A stretch of DNA of 64,000 nt from Deferribacterales bacterium Deferri_01 (GCA_001603805.1 LUZY01000011.1:1-64000); one strand, 5' to 3'. Positions 42,936 through 53,866 are shown, counted from the first letter of the stretch. A program made the numbers and translations. The notes: generated from the sequence alone by a model not told the origin.

Positions 42936-43403
42936 TCAGGAGGACAGGACAGATTCAGTGTAGTCTGCTTCCTGCTCTTCTGTAGTGCCTCCGAGACCAA
43001 ACTTGATTCTTTCAAGAATCCTGTTGAGGGACTCAAGATCAGCTTCTGGCATAAGAGTTCTTATATAGCTGTCAATATTTTCCCAGACTTCAATGACTTT
43101 CTCTGCCGACCTGTTTCCCTCTTTAGTGAGGTGAACACGGATAACTCTGTCATCGTGTTTGTCGCTGTAGCGTTTAACAAGTCCGCCTGTTTCCATTCTT
43201 TTGACCATATTAGTGACAGTGGCGGGGGATATGCCTAGGGTTTTAGCTATGCTTATCTGCGTCATGCCGTCGTTTTTGTAAAGTTCGGCAAGAACTTTCC
43301 CCTGTCCGTGGAAGATACCCATAGGGTCAAGGTCTTCACGGATACGGTCTTCAAGAAGCTTTGAAATGTTTAAAAAATGATGTAGAAAAAGTTTTCGCTC
43401 CAT
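42936..43403 (-). CDS. MarR family transcriptional regulator
   Basis: A 155-residue winged-helix regulator. The recognition helix is in MTQISIAKTLGISPATVTNMVKRME (about residues 47-71) and the wing in LVKRYSDKHDDRVIRVHLT. It is dimeric by family. ATG at 43403 (MERKLFL) was chosen because GGAAGGTGG lies just upstream; an earlier in-frame ATG lacks a site. It is a single-gene unit with its own terminator, and no target is obvious. The neighbour upstream is the KaiC/PPDK-like gene on the same strand, 95 bases away. Confidence 0.9.
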   Translation of the reverse strand: MERKLFLHHFLNISKLLEDRIREDLDPMGIFHGQGKVLAELYKNDGMTQISIAKTLGISPATVTNMVKRMETGGLVKRYSDKHDDRVIRVHLTKEGNRSAEKVIEVWENIDSYIRTLMPEADLESLNRILERIKFGLGGTTEEQEADYTESVLSS

Positions 43404-43497
43404 AGGTACCACCTTCCCTTTGCTTGCTAAAGAATAATATTGCACATTTATTAATACATGATTGTTAAGAAGTGCAAAGGGGGGTGTATGAGCGGGT

Positions 43498-46074
43498 TCA
43501 GGCGAGGATAACTGCCTTCTGTGTTTCGATATCCGAGTTCAGGAAGGCTCTTCCGCCAGTGTCATAAATCTTTATTGCATCAAGGATATGAGCATCTGCT
43601 TCTATTATTGTTTCTGAGATTTCCTTGAAGCGCCATATTTCATTAAAATTTATGCTGCTTTCATTTTTTTCGCTGAAGAGTGCCATATAGAAAGTGCCGT
43701 TTTCCACAAGATCCTGAAAAAAGTGAGATCCGAATGACAGCTCAGGATAAAGCCCTCCTGCGTCATATTCCATCTCGCAGATTGCGGCAAAACTGCTTAT
43801 GTCTGCAAAAACAATCGGAACTCCTAGTGAAGGGGTGCTGGTTCCCCACCTGCCCGGACCGAAAAGCACAGCATTTTTGCCCAGCGCACGGACACTTTTG
43901 TTCACCATTGATATTGCTTTTGCAGTGTTGTATTTATCGTTCAGGCTCAGTGCGGAATATTTCTCCGCATCAACAAAAACAAGCCAGTGAACGGGCATAT
44001 GAACATTGCCGCCCATGAAGTGACCGTTTGATTCCAGTATTATGCGGTTGTGCTGGGTGTCCAGAAGCTTATACTCCGCCCCTTTGCGTGCGCTTTTCTG
44101 AACAGGACGGCACTGTAGGAGATTTATCACATAATCTGAACCTTCTGTGAAATTGAGAGTGAACTCTATCTCAACTGGGTTTTTATATTCGGCTTCGATG
44201 CAGTTCATCATATTCTTCATTACTTCGGGAAATGTTCCACGGAGAAGCTTCTGGAATGTGAGTATCCAGATATGCTGTTTCAGCCGTCCACGCTCTTCAA
44301 GCCTTCTTTCTGTCTCAAAATCCCTTAGAGCAAATTCGTTAAGGTCAAACCCCAGCTCTCCTTTTGTTATCTGCATCAGGGATACGCAGTGTTTTCCCTC
44401 TGTTCGCACGTCAAGAACGTCTATATCTCTCTGTGAGTAGCGCATTTTGTTATGAATATCGGAAAGAGGGATCAGTTCAGGATCAGAGAGGGAAACAATT
44501 CTGGGGTAGTCACCCTCCACACGGTTGACAGCCCTTGTACCAAGCCCCATTACTATGCGGAGCATTCCCGCTTCAGGGTCAATATTTCTGTTCCACACAT
44601 AAGTATTGTACGAAAGTCCGACCCCTGCTGCATGGGGGTAGTAGTAATGATCCTGATAACTGCCCGAAACTCTCTGCACCAGAAGAGACATCTGCTCATC
44701 CGCTTCCTCAAGCCCTCTGTTGCGTCTGTATTCAAGGGCGTCTCTGCTCATGGCACTGGCATATACCAGCTTCATGCAGCGGAAGAAATCTTCATATCTT
44801 TCCTCCGGTGAGCCCATCACAGAGCAGAAGAAGCTTTCGTATTTTCCGGCGAAGGCATTGCCGTATCCGTCTTCGAGAAGACTGCTGGAGCGTATTACGA
44901 TCGGATACTGACCGAAGTAGTCGAGCATTTCCTTTATTTTTGACTTTATCTCCGGCGGGAGCTTTCCTTCCGGAAAAAGTTTCTCCAGTTTTCTTCCTGC
45001 CTTGAAATAACCGTGCGGGGTTTTCTGCTCCATAAAGTGATCCCACCAGCCGTTGTGGACTATGAAAGAATGGAAAACATCAGAGCCTATATAAAAAGAA
45101 TCGTGCGGTTCAATATAATTATCAAAGGGTTTGCCCCTTTTGTTGTCTAAAATTTTTCTTGCCAGAAGAAAGCCCACTGCCTTGCCGCCAATAAAGCCTG
45201 TGCCGATCATGCGGTTTTTTATCTCCAGAAGGTCAGCTAAGGTGAAGTGACGGCTCACCATGAGGAGAATGCGGTGATCCCTGCCCATCAGCATAAGGGC
45301 AAGCTTTTCCTTCATTGCGTATTTTTCTGTCTCTTTATTTGTACCGAGAAGAGCTTCCGCCTTTATAAACTCTCTGTCCCATGCATCCACCGCACGCCTT
45401 ATCCCTGCGCCGGGTGCAGTGCAGAGAGTACGGAAAAGGCTTGTCGCCTCCAGGCTGTTTTTCACAGGGGTGAAGCTTTCGGCACTTTCATATTTGTGGG
45501 GCAGAAACATGGTGGGGCTGGTGCGCTCAAATACTTTCTGCGGGTGAACATAAAGGCTTACGCCGTCATTGTACGCTTCCAGCATAACCTGTGTGGTTTC
45601 CCTGATTCGGTTGATTGTTTCAAAGGAGTGATGGTTTTTGTACACAGCAAAACATGCCACTGTGTCCAGCCTGTATAAAAAAGGGCAGATTATACGGAAG
45701 AAGTTTGCCACTGAATTATCCGAAGCCCATGAAGAAAGAAGGTAAGAAAGACAGTCAAAGATGTAGAAAACGCCCCTGCCTTGTTCCTTGACTATTCTGT
45801 ATGCGTGTTCGGCAAACTGACCGAAGCCTATGTCAGCTTCGAGGTTGAATACCTTTGCTTCTGTTTCCTCAACTATTGGTGGGTGATCTGCAAAGCGGAT
45901 ATAGCAGAGCCTTCTGCCGTCTTCAACAGCCTGACGGGCAAATGGACGCACAAATGCAGCATATTCCGCAAATGACGGAACATTCCAGACTACATTGTCT
46001 CCCATGCGGAGACAGTCGATAACTGAGTCCAGACCGCTCAGACCGGTTTTGACCTTATCTTTTTCCGAGTGCAT
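43498..46074 (-). CDS. Degenerate KaiC-like domain fused to PEP-synthase-type ATP-binding domain
   Basis: An 858-residue protein. Residues ~8-180 look like a KaiC/RecA domain: TGLSGLD (10-16) is the family opening, but the phosphate-binding loop is replaced by NVPSFAEY, so ATP binding there is unlikely. Residues ~290-680 resemble the PPDK/PEP synthase N-terminal ATP-grasp domain, with GFIGGKAVG (293-301) and PIVIRSSSLLED (391-402). The phosphohistidine and PEP-binding domains are absent. The last ~180 residues (with FGPGRWGTSTPSLGVPI) are unassigned. It is probably a regulator or phosphotransfer protein and not an enzyme of central metabolism. No ribosome site is clear. gdhA lies directly upstream. 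Confidence 0.75.
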   Translation of the reverse strand: MHSEKDKVKTGLSGLDSVIDCLRMGDNVVWNVPSFAEYAAFVRPFARQAVEDGRRLCYIRFADHPPIVEETEAKVFNLEADIGFGQFAEHAYRIVKEQGRGVFYIFDCLSYLLSSWASDNSVANFFRIICPFLYRLDTVACFAVYKNHHSFETINRIRETTQVMLEAYNDGVSLYVHPQKVFERTSPTMFLPHKYESAESFTPVKNSLEATSLFRTLCTAPGAGIRRAVDAWDREFIKAEALLGTNKETEKYAMKEKLALMLMGRDHRILLMVSRHFTLADLLEIKNRMIGTGFIGGKAVGFLLARKILDNKRGKPFDNYIEPHDSFYIGSDVFHSFIVHNGWWDHFMEQKTPHGYFKAGRKLEKLFPEGKLPPEIKSKIKEMLDYFGQYPIVIRSSSLLEDGYGNAFAGKYESFFCSVMGSPEERYEDFFRCMKLVYASAMSRDALEYRRNRGLEEADEQMSLLVQRVSGSYQDHYYYPHAAGVGLSYNTYVWNRNIDPEAGMLRIVMGLGTRAVNRVEGDYPRIVSLSDPELIPLSDIHNKMRYSQRDIDVLDVRTEGKHCVSLMQITKGELGFDLNEFALRDFETERRLEERGRLKQHIWILTFQKLLRGTFPEVMKNMMNCIEAEYKNPVEIEFTLNFTEGSDYVINLLQCRPVQKSARKGAEYKLLDTQHNRIILESNGHFMGGNVHMPVHWLVFVDAEKYSALSLNDKYNTAKAISMVNKSVRALGKNAVLFGPGRWGTSTPSLGVPIVFADISSFAAICEMEYDAGGLYPELSFGSHFFQDLVENGTFYMALFSEKNESSINFNEIWRFKEISETIIEADAHILDAIKIYDTGGRAFLNSDIETQKAVILA

Positions 46075-46082
46075 GTTTATTT

Positions 46083-46116
46083 ATAAAGGAAAGGGGAAGC
46101 CTGTCAAGACTTCCCC
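46083..46116 (-). terminator. Rho-independent terminator of gdhA
   Basis: On the minus strand GGGGAAG-tcttgacagg-CTTCCCC is followed by TTTCCTTT. It lies just after the gdhA stop and before the next gene on the same strand. Confidence 0.8.
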
Positions 46117-46128
46117 GTGGGTGATTTG

Positions 46129-47478
<1,350 letters not shown>

Positions 47479-47544
47479 TCAAATACTCCTGTATCCGTTA
47501 CATTTGTTTTTAGGAAAACAATCAATCAATTTCCTGATAAAGTC

Positions 47545-47572
47545 ATTATACATTAAATCCTGAAAATTGTAA
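47545..47572 (-). promoter_or_regulatory. Probable sigma-70 promoter of gdhA
   Basis: On the minus strand TTACAA (-35, 47572-47567) and TATAAT (-10, 47550-47545) are separated by 16 bases. This predicts transcription from about 47538 and a leader of about 60 bases. The rest of the 295-base divergent region up to the kinase gene at 47774 shows no clear site. Confidence 0.55.
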
Positions 47573-47773
47573 GAATAATTACAAAAAAATATTTATCTTG
47601 ATTATTAGTTATTTATCCCTGCAGCCTAATTTGTGGAGAGAAAAACGGTATTAAAAACTAAGGTCAATTAGAGATATTGCAATATAAAGTAACGTTCATT
47701 TGTCTGTAGCCTAATTAAGTAATAAATCCTTTTTTAGTTTATTTCTTTTCTCTTAAGTTATATTCTGTAGCCC

Positions 47774-50245
47774 ATGAGATTTTACAGCCTGCATAAAAAA
47801 GTTCTTATAGCCTTTCTGGCTTTGTCTTTGTTTCCTCTGGGGGTTCTGGGCTTTTACGCCGCACGGAATCTCAGTTCTGTTGAGCAGTATCTACGCAAGA
47901 GCGCATCATCAGCACTTGAGGCGCAGGCTACCCGTTCCCTTGTTCTCAGTGCCCAGACTGTTGCGGATACTGTATCCATATTCCTGCGCAGTATAGAAAA
48001 CGATCTTAACAGCTTTGTGCTACTGGAGGCCGAAGAAGCAGAGTATATGGATTTCTATAACAGACACAGAGGCACGATGCGCATATGGGAAAACGGCAGT
48101 GAAAAGCTCAGTGACGTTCCCCTTTACAGCGAACTTGCTTTCATTGATCCTGACGGAACGGAGCGGATACGTATTGTTGACGGTGTTCCGGTTGATGAAT
48201 TGAGGAATGTTTCTGTTCCTGCCAACACCACATATAAGACAGAAGACTATTTCCGCCGCACGCTTGAGCTTCCTGACGGAATGGTTTACGTTTCAAGGGT
48301 AAGCGGGTGGTTTATCCATAGAAACGAAGTCGAGGAAAAGGGGCACGATACCCAATATAAGGGAGTTGTCCGTTTTGCCAGAGCTGTTTACAATTCAGAC
48401 GGAAGCCTCCGGGGTGTGGCTGTCATTTCTCTTGATCACCTTCACCTCATGGAGTTTACCCGCCATATTTCCCCTGACGGAAAAGACAGCAGTAAAAAAG
48501 CCTCCTATGAAAGCGCTGACTACTCATTTATGTTTGATGATGAAGGCTGGATTATTACTCACCCTAAGCAGTGGGATATAAGAGGTTATAATAAGGACGG
48601 CACTCTCACCGGAACCAGAGGTGAATATAACGCCCGCAGGCTTCAGGAAGGGGACATTCCTTTTAACCTTTTCAAAACAGGGTTCATTCACCCTAATTAT
48701 CCTGTGGCTGCCTCTGATGTACTGAGAAAAGGAAACGGTGTTGTGGATGTCACCAACGTAGGTGGTTCACGTAAGATCATGGCGTATGCGCCCATACGCT
48801 TTTCATCCGGAGTTTATGCAAAGCACGGTGTTTTTGGGGGCGTTACTATCGGTGCGGAAATAAGCCGTTTTCATATGCCTGCAGTTAAGATATCTGATGT
48901 GATAAGAGGCGAGCTTGATAAATTCATCAGCAGTATGGCTATATTTGTGTCTCTTATGGCGGTTGCTGTCCTTGCCGTTGCGTACAGGCTTTCATGGAGC
49001 ATCACAAACCCCATCGGCAGGCTTAATCTCGCAATAAAAAGTGTAACGAGGGACGGGGCTGTCCCCAATGTTGATGTATCTGGCGGGGATGAGGTGGCAC
49101 AGCTCACAAGATCATTCAACGATATGGCGAGGGAGCTTGAACACAGGCGGGTAAGCCTTATGGAATCAATGCAGAAGCTTGAGGCATCCAGAGAGGCTGT
49201 TATAAGGGAGCAAAACTTCAAAACCACAGTTTTTGAAAATATAGAGACGGGCATCCTCACTCTGGACAAGGATAACCGCATAACATTCATAAACAAACCG
49301 GCGATGAACATCCTCCGGCTTGCTAAAGCGGCAGAGGGCGAGCTTCTGGACGAGGCACTTGCCCATAAACAAGAAGTTATTGAAGTGATAAAAGAATTTC
49401 AGTCGGAAGGACGCACCAAGCGTTGGAGCCGGTATATCGACTCTGAAGAGGGCGGACGGAACATGCACCTGAGAATTGCTGGTCTGCCTATGGTAATGGA
49501 ACATGCTGACGGCAACATTATTACTGTGGAAGACCTCACAGAAAGGGTAGGGCTTCGCAAGCAGATGGCGAGAATGGACAGATTTGCATCAATGGGAAGA
49601 CTTTCTGCCGGTCTCGCGCATGAAATACGCAATCCGCTCACCGGAATCAGCCTTATGCTGGACGATCTGCACGACAGACTGCTGAAAAATGATGCTGACA
49701 GGCAGCTTATCCAGCGTTCGCTTAAAGAGATAGAGAGGCTTGAGGGTCTTGTGGACGGGCTTCTGAATTTCGCTTCAGTTGTTCCTCCTAAACTGCGGAT
49801 GGCAAACATAGCCGATGTGCTTTCAGATACTCTTTTCTTTGTTAAAAAACAGTGCGAGCGGCAGAAGATAGTCCTTGAAACCGACTTTGAGCCTGATTTG
49901 CCCATGATCAGTCTTGATCCGGATAAGATCAAGCAGGCGCTTCTGAACCTCCTTACAAATGCTCTGGATGCAATGAAGAACGGCGGCAAGCTGCGTATTT
50001 CGGCAAAAAACGCAAACGGCGGCATAGAACTTATATTCAGCGATACTGGAGTGGGGATAAGCCCTGCGGATCTGCCGAATATATTTGAACCGTTTTATAC
50101 CACAAAAGCAGAAGGAACAGGGCTGGGACTTGCAATCACACATAACATAGTCTCCGAACACGGAGGAAAGATAGAGGCCGAAAGCAGACAGGGGACAGGC
50201 AGCCGCTTTATTCTGTTTTTCCCTTTTGAAGGAAACGGGAGATAA
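47774..50245 (+). CDS. Membrane sensor histidine kinase (Cache-HAMP-PAS, NtrB/DctB-like)
   Basis: An 823-residue kinase. A membrane helix at 10-28 and another near 380-400 bracket a ~345-residue periplasmic sensor region of Cache type. HAMP follows (about 400-455, ITNPIGRLNLAIKSV), then a PAS domain (about 480-590, FENIETGILTLDKDNRITFI), HisKA with SAGLAHEIRNPLTGISLMLD (about 613) and HATPase with LLNLLTNALDAMK, DTGVGISPADLPNIFEPFYT and GTGLGLAITHNIV. It is followed 79 bases later by an NtrC-family regulator and two carboxylate transporters, so the periplasmic domain probably senses a dicarboxylate or similar acid. No clear ribosome site is seen. Confidence 0.92.
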   Translation: MRFYSLHKKVLIAFLALSLFPLGVLGFYAARNLSSVEQYLRKSASSALEAQATRSLVLSAQTVADTVSIFLRSIENDLNSFVLLEAEEAEYMDFYNRHRGTMRIWENGSEKLSDVPLYSELAFIDPDGTERIRIVDGVPVDELRNVSVPANTTYKTEDYFRRTLELPDGMVYVSRVSGWFIHRNEVEEKGHDTQYKGVVRFARAVYNSDGSLRGVAVISLDHLHLMEFTRHISPDGKDSSKKASYESADYSFMFDDEGWIITHPKQWDIRGYNKDGTLTGTRGEYNARRLQEGDIPFNLFKTGFIHPNYPVAASDVLRKGNGVVDVTNVGGSRKIMAYAPIRFSSGVYAKHGVFGGVTIGAEISRFHMPAVKISDVIRGELDKFISSMAIFVSLMAVAVLAVAYRLSWSITNPIGRLNLAIKSVTRDGAVPNVDVSGGDEVAQLTRSFNDMARELEHRRVSLMESMQKLEASREAVIREQNFKTTVFENIETGILTLDKDNRITFINKPAMNILRLAKAAEGELLDEALAHKQEVIEVIKEFQSEGRTKRWSRYIDSEEGGRNMHLRIAGLPMVMEHADGNIITVEDLTERVGLRKQMARMDRFASMGRLSAGLAHEIRNPLTGISLMLDDLHDRLLKNDADRQLIQRSLKEIERLEGLVDGLLNFASVVPPKLRMANIADVLSDTLFFVKKQCERQKIVLETDFEPDLPMISLDPDKIKQALLNLLTNALDAMKNGGKLRISAKNANGGIELIFSDTGVGISPADLPNIFEPFYTTKAEGTGLGLAITHNIVSEHGGKIEAESRQGTGSRFILFFPFEGNGR

Positions 50246-50324
50246 TATATTATATATGGCGTAATTTCTCACCCTGCTGTATAGAAATTCTTTAAAGCTT
50301 TTCAGGGGAGAGAGGCATAGGGTA

Positions 50325-51710
50325 ATGGAAAAAATACTGATAGTTGATGATGAGGTTTTTATCTGTGAAAACCTCCAGAGAGTTCTCAGCGCAGACGGAT
50401 ACAAGGTTTTTATAACCCACAGCGGAGAGGATGCTCTTGATATAGTTGTTGAAGAGGAGATAGACCTTGTTCTTCTTGATCTTAACCTCGGTTCGACAAG
50501 CGGGCTTGATGTTCTTAAAGCTCTCAGAGATATAGACCCCGAACTTCTTGTAATCATAATAACCGGATACGGAACGGTGGAAAGCGCCGTGGAATCCCTT
50601 AAAATGGGCGCATATGACTACATCAAAAAGCCTTTTAAGGCGGACGCCATACATCTTATTGTCCGGCTTGCCCTCGAAACTCAGGAATTGAGGCGAGAGG
50701 TCCGCCACCTGAAAAGGGGAAGCGGCGTTTTGTCTGCATCCATGCAGATTGTGGGCGTCAGCGAAGAAATGAAGCGGATCTACTCCCTGATACAGGAGGT
50801 CTCAAAGCATGAGGCGGCAACTGTTCTGATCACCGGTGAGTCAGGCACCGGTAAAGAGCTTGTGGCAAAGGCGATTCATAACCTTTCCCCCAGAAACGAC
50901 AAGCCGTTTGTTGAGATAAACTGCGGTTCTCTTCCTTATAATCTTCTTGAATCAGAGCTTTTCGGCTATGAAAAAGGTGCGTTTACTGATGCCAAAACCC
51001 GTAAAATAGGTCTTTTGGAGGAGGCGTCCGGCGGAACTCTGTTTCTGGATGAAATAGGGGAGATGGATATAAGCCTTCAGGTTAAGCTGCTCCGTGTTCT
51101 GGAAGACAGAAAGTTCCGCAGACTAGGCAATACCAGAAGTATAGATATAGATGTGCGTGTTATCGCCGCAACGAACAGAAACCTTAAAAAAGCAATAGAT
51201 GACAAAGAGTTCAGAGAAGACCTTTACTACAGGCTGAACGTTTTCCCCATACGCCTGCCTGCACTCAGGGAAAGGAAGGACGATATACCGAATCTTCTGG
51301 ACTTCTTCATAAAAAAATTCAGCGCTGATTTTAAGAAAAAAGTCAAGGATGTGGCTCGTCCGGCACTCAATCTGCTTACGGAGTACCCTTGGCCGGGAAA
51401 TGTCCGTGAACTTAAAAATGTAGTTGAGCGTATCTGCATAATGACAGATGCGGAGGTTATAACAGAGGATGTTCTCCCGCAGGAAATAAGGGGAAGCCGT
51501 GTTAAAAAAGAGGCTCCCGCTGGTGTGGCTATCCCTCCGGAGGGGTTGGTGCTTGAGGACGCAGTGTCAGGATATGAGGAAGGGATAATACGCAAAGCCC
51601 TTGTTATGACAGATGGAAACGTTGCTCAGGCATCTAAGCTTCTTAATACCCCGAGAGGAACACTCCGTTATAAACTGGAGAAATATAAAATAGAGCATAA
51701 CGATCATTAA
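50325..51710 (+). CDS. NtrC-family sigma-54-dependent response regulator
   Basis: A 461-residue activator. The receiver domain covers residues 1-120, with acidic pocket D8/D9, phospho-acceptor D52 (VLLDLNLG) and the lysine in YIKKPF. The AAA+ domain covers about 140-380, with Walker A GESGTGKE, the sigma-54 contact loop GAFTDA (usual form GAFTGA), Walker B GTLFLDEIGEMD and arginine-finger region REDLYYRLNVFPIRLP. The Fis-type HTH is at the C-terminus (GNVAQASKLLNTPRGTLRYK). It is paired with the preceding kinase. The two transporter genes downstream have sigma-54 promoters and matching palindromic sites, which makes them its likely targets. Confidence 0.95.
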   Translation: MEKILIVDDEVFICENLQRVLSADGYKVFITHSGEDALDIVVEEEIDLVLLDLNLGSTSGLDVLKALRDIDPELLVIIITGYGTVESAVESLKMGAYDYIKKPFKADAIHLIVRLALETQELRREVRHLKRGSGVLSASMQIVGVSEEMKRIYSLIQEVSKHEAATVLITGESGTGKELVAKAIHNLSPRNDKPFVEINCGSLPYNLLESELFGYEKGAFTDAKTRKIGLLEEASGGTLFLDEIGEMDISLQVKLLRVLEDRKFRRLGNTRSIDIDVRVIAATNRNLKKAIDDKEFREDLYYRLNVFPIRLPALRERKDDIPNLLDFFIKKFSADFKKKVKDVARPALNLLTEYPWPGNVRELKNVVERICIMTDAEVITEDVLPQEIRGSRVKKEAPAGVAIPPEGLVLEDAVSGYEEGIIRKALVMTDGNVAQASKLLNTPRGTLRYKLEKYKIEHNDH

Positions 51711-51803
51711 AACAGATATTATTATGTAGATTCCGGAGTTTATAGGTCTTTAATGAAAATCATTTTACAACATATATCTTTATTTGTTCTATTGTTTTGA
51801 AAA

Positions 51804-51817
51804 GGCGAAAATTTGCC
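51804..51817. promoter_or_regulatory. Distal activator site, DASS gene 1
   Basis: GGCGAAAATTTGCC has the GGC-N8-GCC pattern, with arms one base off a perfect match. It lies 230 bp before the GG of the sigma-54 promoter. It compares with GGCGAATTTTCGCC upstream of the second transporter. Confidence 0.6.
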
Positions 51818-51885
51818 ACAGGGGTTCGGAAAATCTGTTTCCCTTTATATTTCATGGATATGTGTAGTTTACCCGTAGATTATAT

Positions 51886-51899
51886 GGCAGTTTTTCGCC
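51886..51899. promoter_or_regulatory. Proximal activator site, DASS gene 1
   Basis: GGCAGTTTTTCGCC has the same 14-base frame. It lies 148 bp before the GG of the sigma-54 promoter, exactly the distance found for the proximal site of the second transporter. Confidence 0.6.
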
Positions 51900-52032
51900 C
51901 TTTATTGCGTCTATAATATGTCCGTATTATATAACAGAATTATAACTGAAACATGTCAAAATATCTCCAACCCCTTTTATAATAAGGGCTTCAAGCACGG
52001 GTTCATAATATTGTCAGATAAGTTTCATGAAC

Positions 52033-52049
52033 TGGTATGATAGTTGCTT
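52033..52049 (+). promoter_or_regulatory. Sigma-54 (-24/-12) promoter of DASS gene 1
   Basis: TGGTATGATAGTTGCTT has GG (52034-52035), 10 bases, then GC (52046-52047), close to the TGGCAC-N5-TTGCA consensus. It predicts transcription from about 52059, 34 bases before the start codon. Confidence 0.8.
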
Positions 52050-52092
52050 TTAATATGATGGTTTTATAACATTCATTTTAGGAGTGGCTTTT

Positions 52093-53847
52093 ATGATGGC
52101 AGCATTCTGGAACAAACTCTGGGACATGCACGACGATACCAAAGCTCTCGTGCTTTACAGTCCTAAAGCAATGCTCAAAAAATTTATCAACACTCACTTC
52201 TCGTCTGCAACCGAGAAGGAGGAAAAAAGTGTTGATCTTGCGGATGAAATGTCCGATGCCCCTGCGGAGCATGCACGCAGGCTCAAGTCCGGTCCCGGAG
52301 GGATAGAGGAGGGCGAACCGAGATCATACTCCAAACGCCAGAAAATAGGTCTGTTTCTCGGACCTATCCTTTTCATCCTTATGCTTGTCATTCCCACACC
52401 TGCGGGAATGAGCCCTGAAGCACAAAAAATGGCTGCAATCACTTTTCTTATGGCTACATGGTGGATGTGTGAATCACTTCCTATTCCCGCCACAAGCCTT
52501 TTGCCTATTCCTCTTTTTCCGATTATGGGTCTTATGTCCACCGGCAAGGCAACAGCGCCCTATGCCAATGATATAATATTTCTTTTTATGGGCGGTTTTA
52601 TCATCGCTCTTTCCATGCAGAAATGGAACCTTCACCGCAGAATAGCAATGAACATTGTAAAGGTTGTGGGTTTCTCACCAAGCAGGCTTATCCTTGGGTT
52701 TATGGTCTCCACAGGCGTAATCTCAGCTTTTGTTTCAAATACAGCCACAGCAGTAATGATGATGCCCATAGGTCTTGCCATTATCGCTCACGTTGTGGAT
52801 GAAGGCAGAAAAGAAGGGCTTGATAAAGTCATAGACTTTTCGCCCGAAAAATTCGCTTTCGGTCTCAACCTAATGCTTGGTATCGCCTATGCTGCGTCCA
52901 TCGGCGGTATCGCAACACTCATCGGAACTCCTCCCAACACTGTTCTTGCAGGTTATCTTTCAAAAACTTTCGGTTATGAAATAACCTTTGCAGAATGGCT
53001 TGTTGTCGGTGTGCCTTTTGTACTTGTTGCTCTTCCCCTCTGCTGGATTTGGCTTATAAAAGTCGCTAACCCTATGAAGCTTAAAAAAGTTCCCGGCGGT
53101 AAAGATCTTATCGAAGCGGAACTCTGCAAAATGGGTAAAATGAACACCGGTGAGCGCTGGACACTGCTTGTTTTCACTCTTACAGCCCTTGCATGGATGT
53201 TCAGATCCAAACTTGCTTTTCTTTTCCCTGACCCGAAAATGGTTACAGATGCAGCCATCGGCATGGTGGGTGGGTGTATACTTTTCCTTATTCCCATTAA
53301 CCTTAAAAAGAGCGAGTTTGTAATGGACTGGCATTGGGCGTCTAAAATGCCTTGGGGCGTTCTTATCCTTTTCGGCGGCGGTCTGTGTCTTTCCGATGGT
53401 TTTAAAACCACAAAGCTTGCCGACTGGATAGGTCTTCAGGTTGGTTTGCTTGAGAATGCACCTATACTTGTGCTTATCATAGCAGTAACCGCTCTGATCA
53501 TCTTCCTTACGGAGCTTACCTCAAACACCGCAACAGCGGCTATGGTTATGCCCATTCTTTCAGCCATTGCCATTGGTCTGGGTCAGAACCCTCTTCTGCT
53601 GGTTGTTCCCGCAGCGATTGCAGCGTCATGCGCTTTCATGCTTCCGGTTGCCACTCCCCCCAACGCAATTGTGTTCGGTTCGGGGTACGTAACAATCCCG
53701 CAAATGGCAAGAAGCGGCTTCGGGCTGAATATTCTTTGTATAATAATAACAGTTATAGCAACTTACATTCTTGTAATACCTTTCTTCGGTGTAGAGATAG
53801 GTGTTCTGCCTGACTGGGCAGTTATTGCTGAAGCTGTTACAAAATAG
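52093..53847 (+). CDS. DASS family sodium/dicarboxylate symporter, paralogue 1
   Basis: A 584-residue SLC13/DASS transporter (SdcS/VcINDY relative) for succinate, malate or fumarate-type anions. The two SNT motifs that bind sodium and carboxylate are in FVSNTATAVMMMPIG (about residue 217) and ELTSNTATAAMVMPIL (about 475). About twelve membrane segments start near residue 85. An ~80-residue acidic, polar N-terminal extension precedes them. ATG at 52093 was chosen because AGGAG lies 8 bases upstream. Expression is probably from the sigma-54 promoter under the adjacent two-component system. A hairpin terminator follows. Confidence 0.92.
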   Translation: MMAAFWNKLWDMHDDTKALVLYSPKAMLKKFINTHFSSATEKEEKSVDLADEMSDAPAEHARRLKSGPGGIEEGEPRSYSKRQKIGLFLGPILFILMLVIPTPAGMSPEAQKMAAITFLMATWWMCESLPIPATSLLPIPLFPIMGLMSTGKATAPYANDIIFLFMGGFIIALSMQKWNLHRRIAMNIVKVVGFSPSRLILGFMVSTGVISAFVSNTATAVMMMPIGLAIIAHVVDEGRKEGLDKVIDFSPEKFAFGLNLMLGIAYAASIGGIATLIGTPPNTVLAGYLSKTFGYEITFAEWLVVGVPFVLVALPLCWIWLIKVANPMKLKKVPGGKDLIEAELCKMGKMNTGERWTLLVFTLTALAWMFRSKLAFLFPDPKMVTDAAIGMVGGCILFLIPINLKKSEFVMDWHWASKMPWGVLILFGGGLCLSDGFKTTKLADWIGLQVGLLENAPILVLIIAVTALIIFLTELTSNTATAAMVMPILSAIAIGLGQNPLLLVVPAAIAASCAFMLPVATPPNAIVFGSGYVTIPQMARSGFGLNILCIIITVIATYILVIPFFGVEIGVLPDWAVIAEAVTK

Positions 53848-53866
53848 GACTTTTCCACATCACCTT

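Larger units (their letters stand above)
51711..52092. other. Regulatory region of first DASS transporter gene
   Basis: This 382-base non-coding region contains two upstream sites (51804-51817 and 51886-51899) and a sigma-54 promoter (52033-52049). It is otherwise A/T-rich, as expected for bendable DNA between activator sites and promoter. No terminator of the regulator gene is obvious. Confidence 0.7.

Noticed and set aside
42791-42985. 64-codon plus-strand frame between the PAS kinase and MarR genes
   Set aside because: It crosses the marR terminator hairpin and the 3' end of marR on the other strand. Although a GTGGAG precedes it, no homology or conserved pattern is recognisable.
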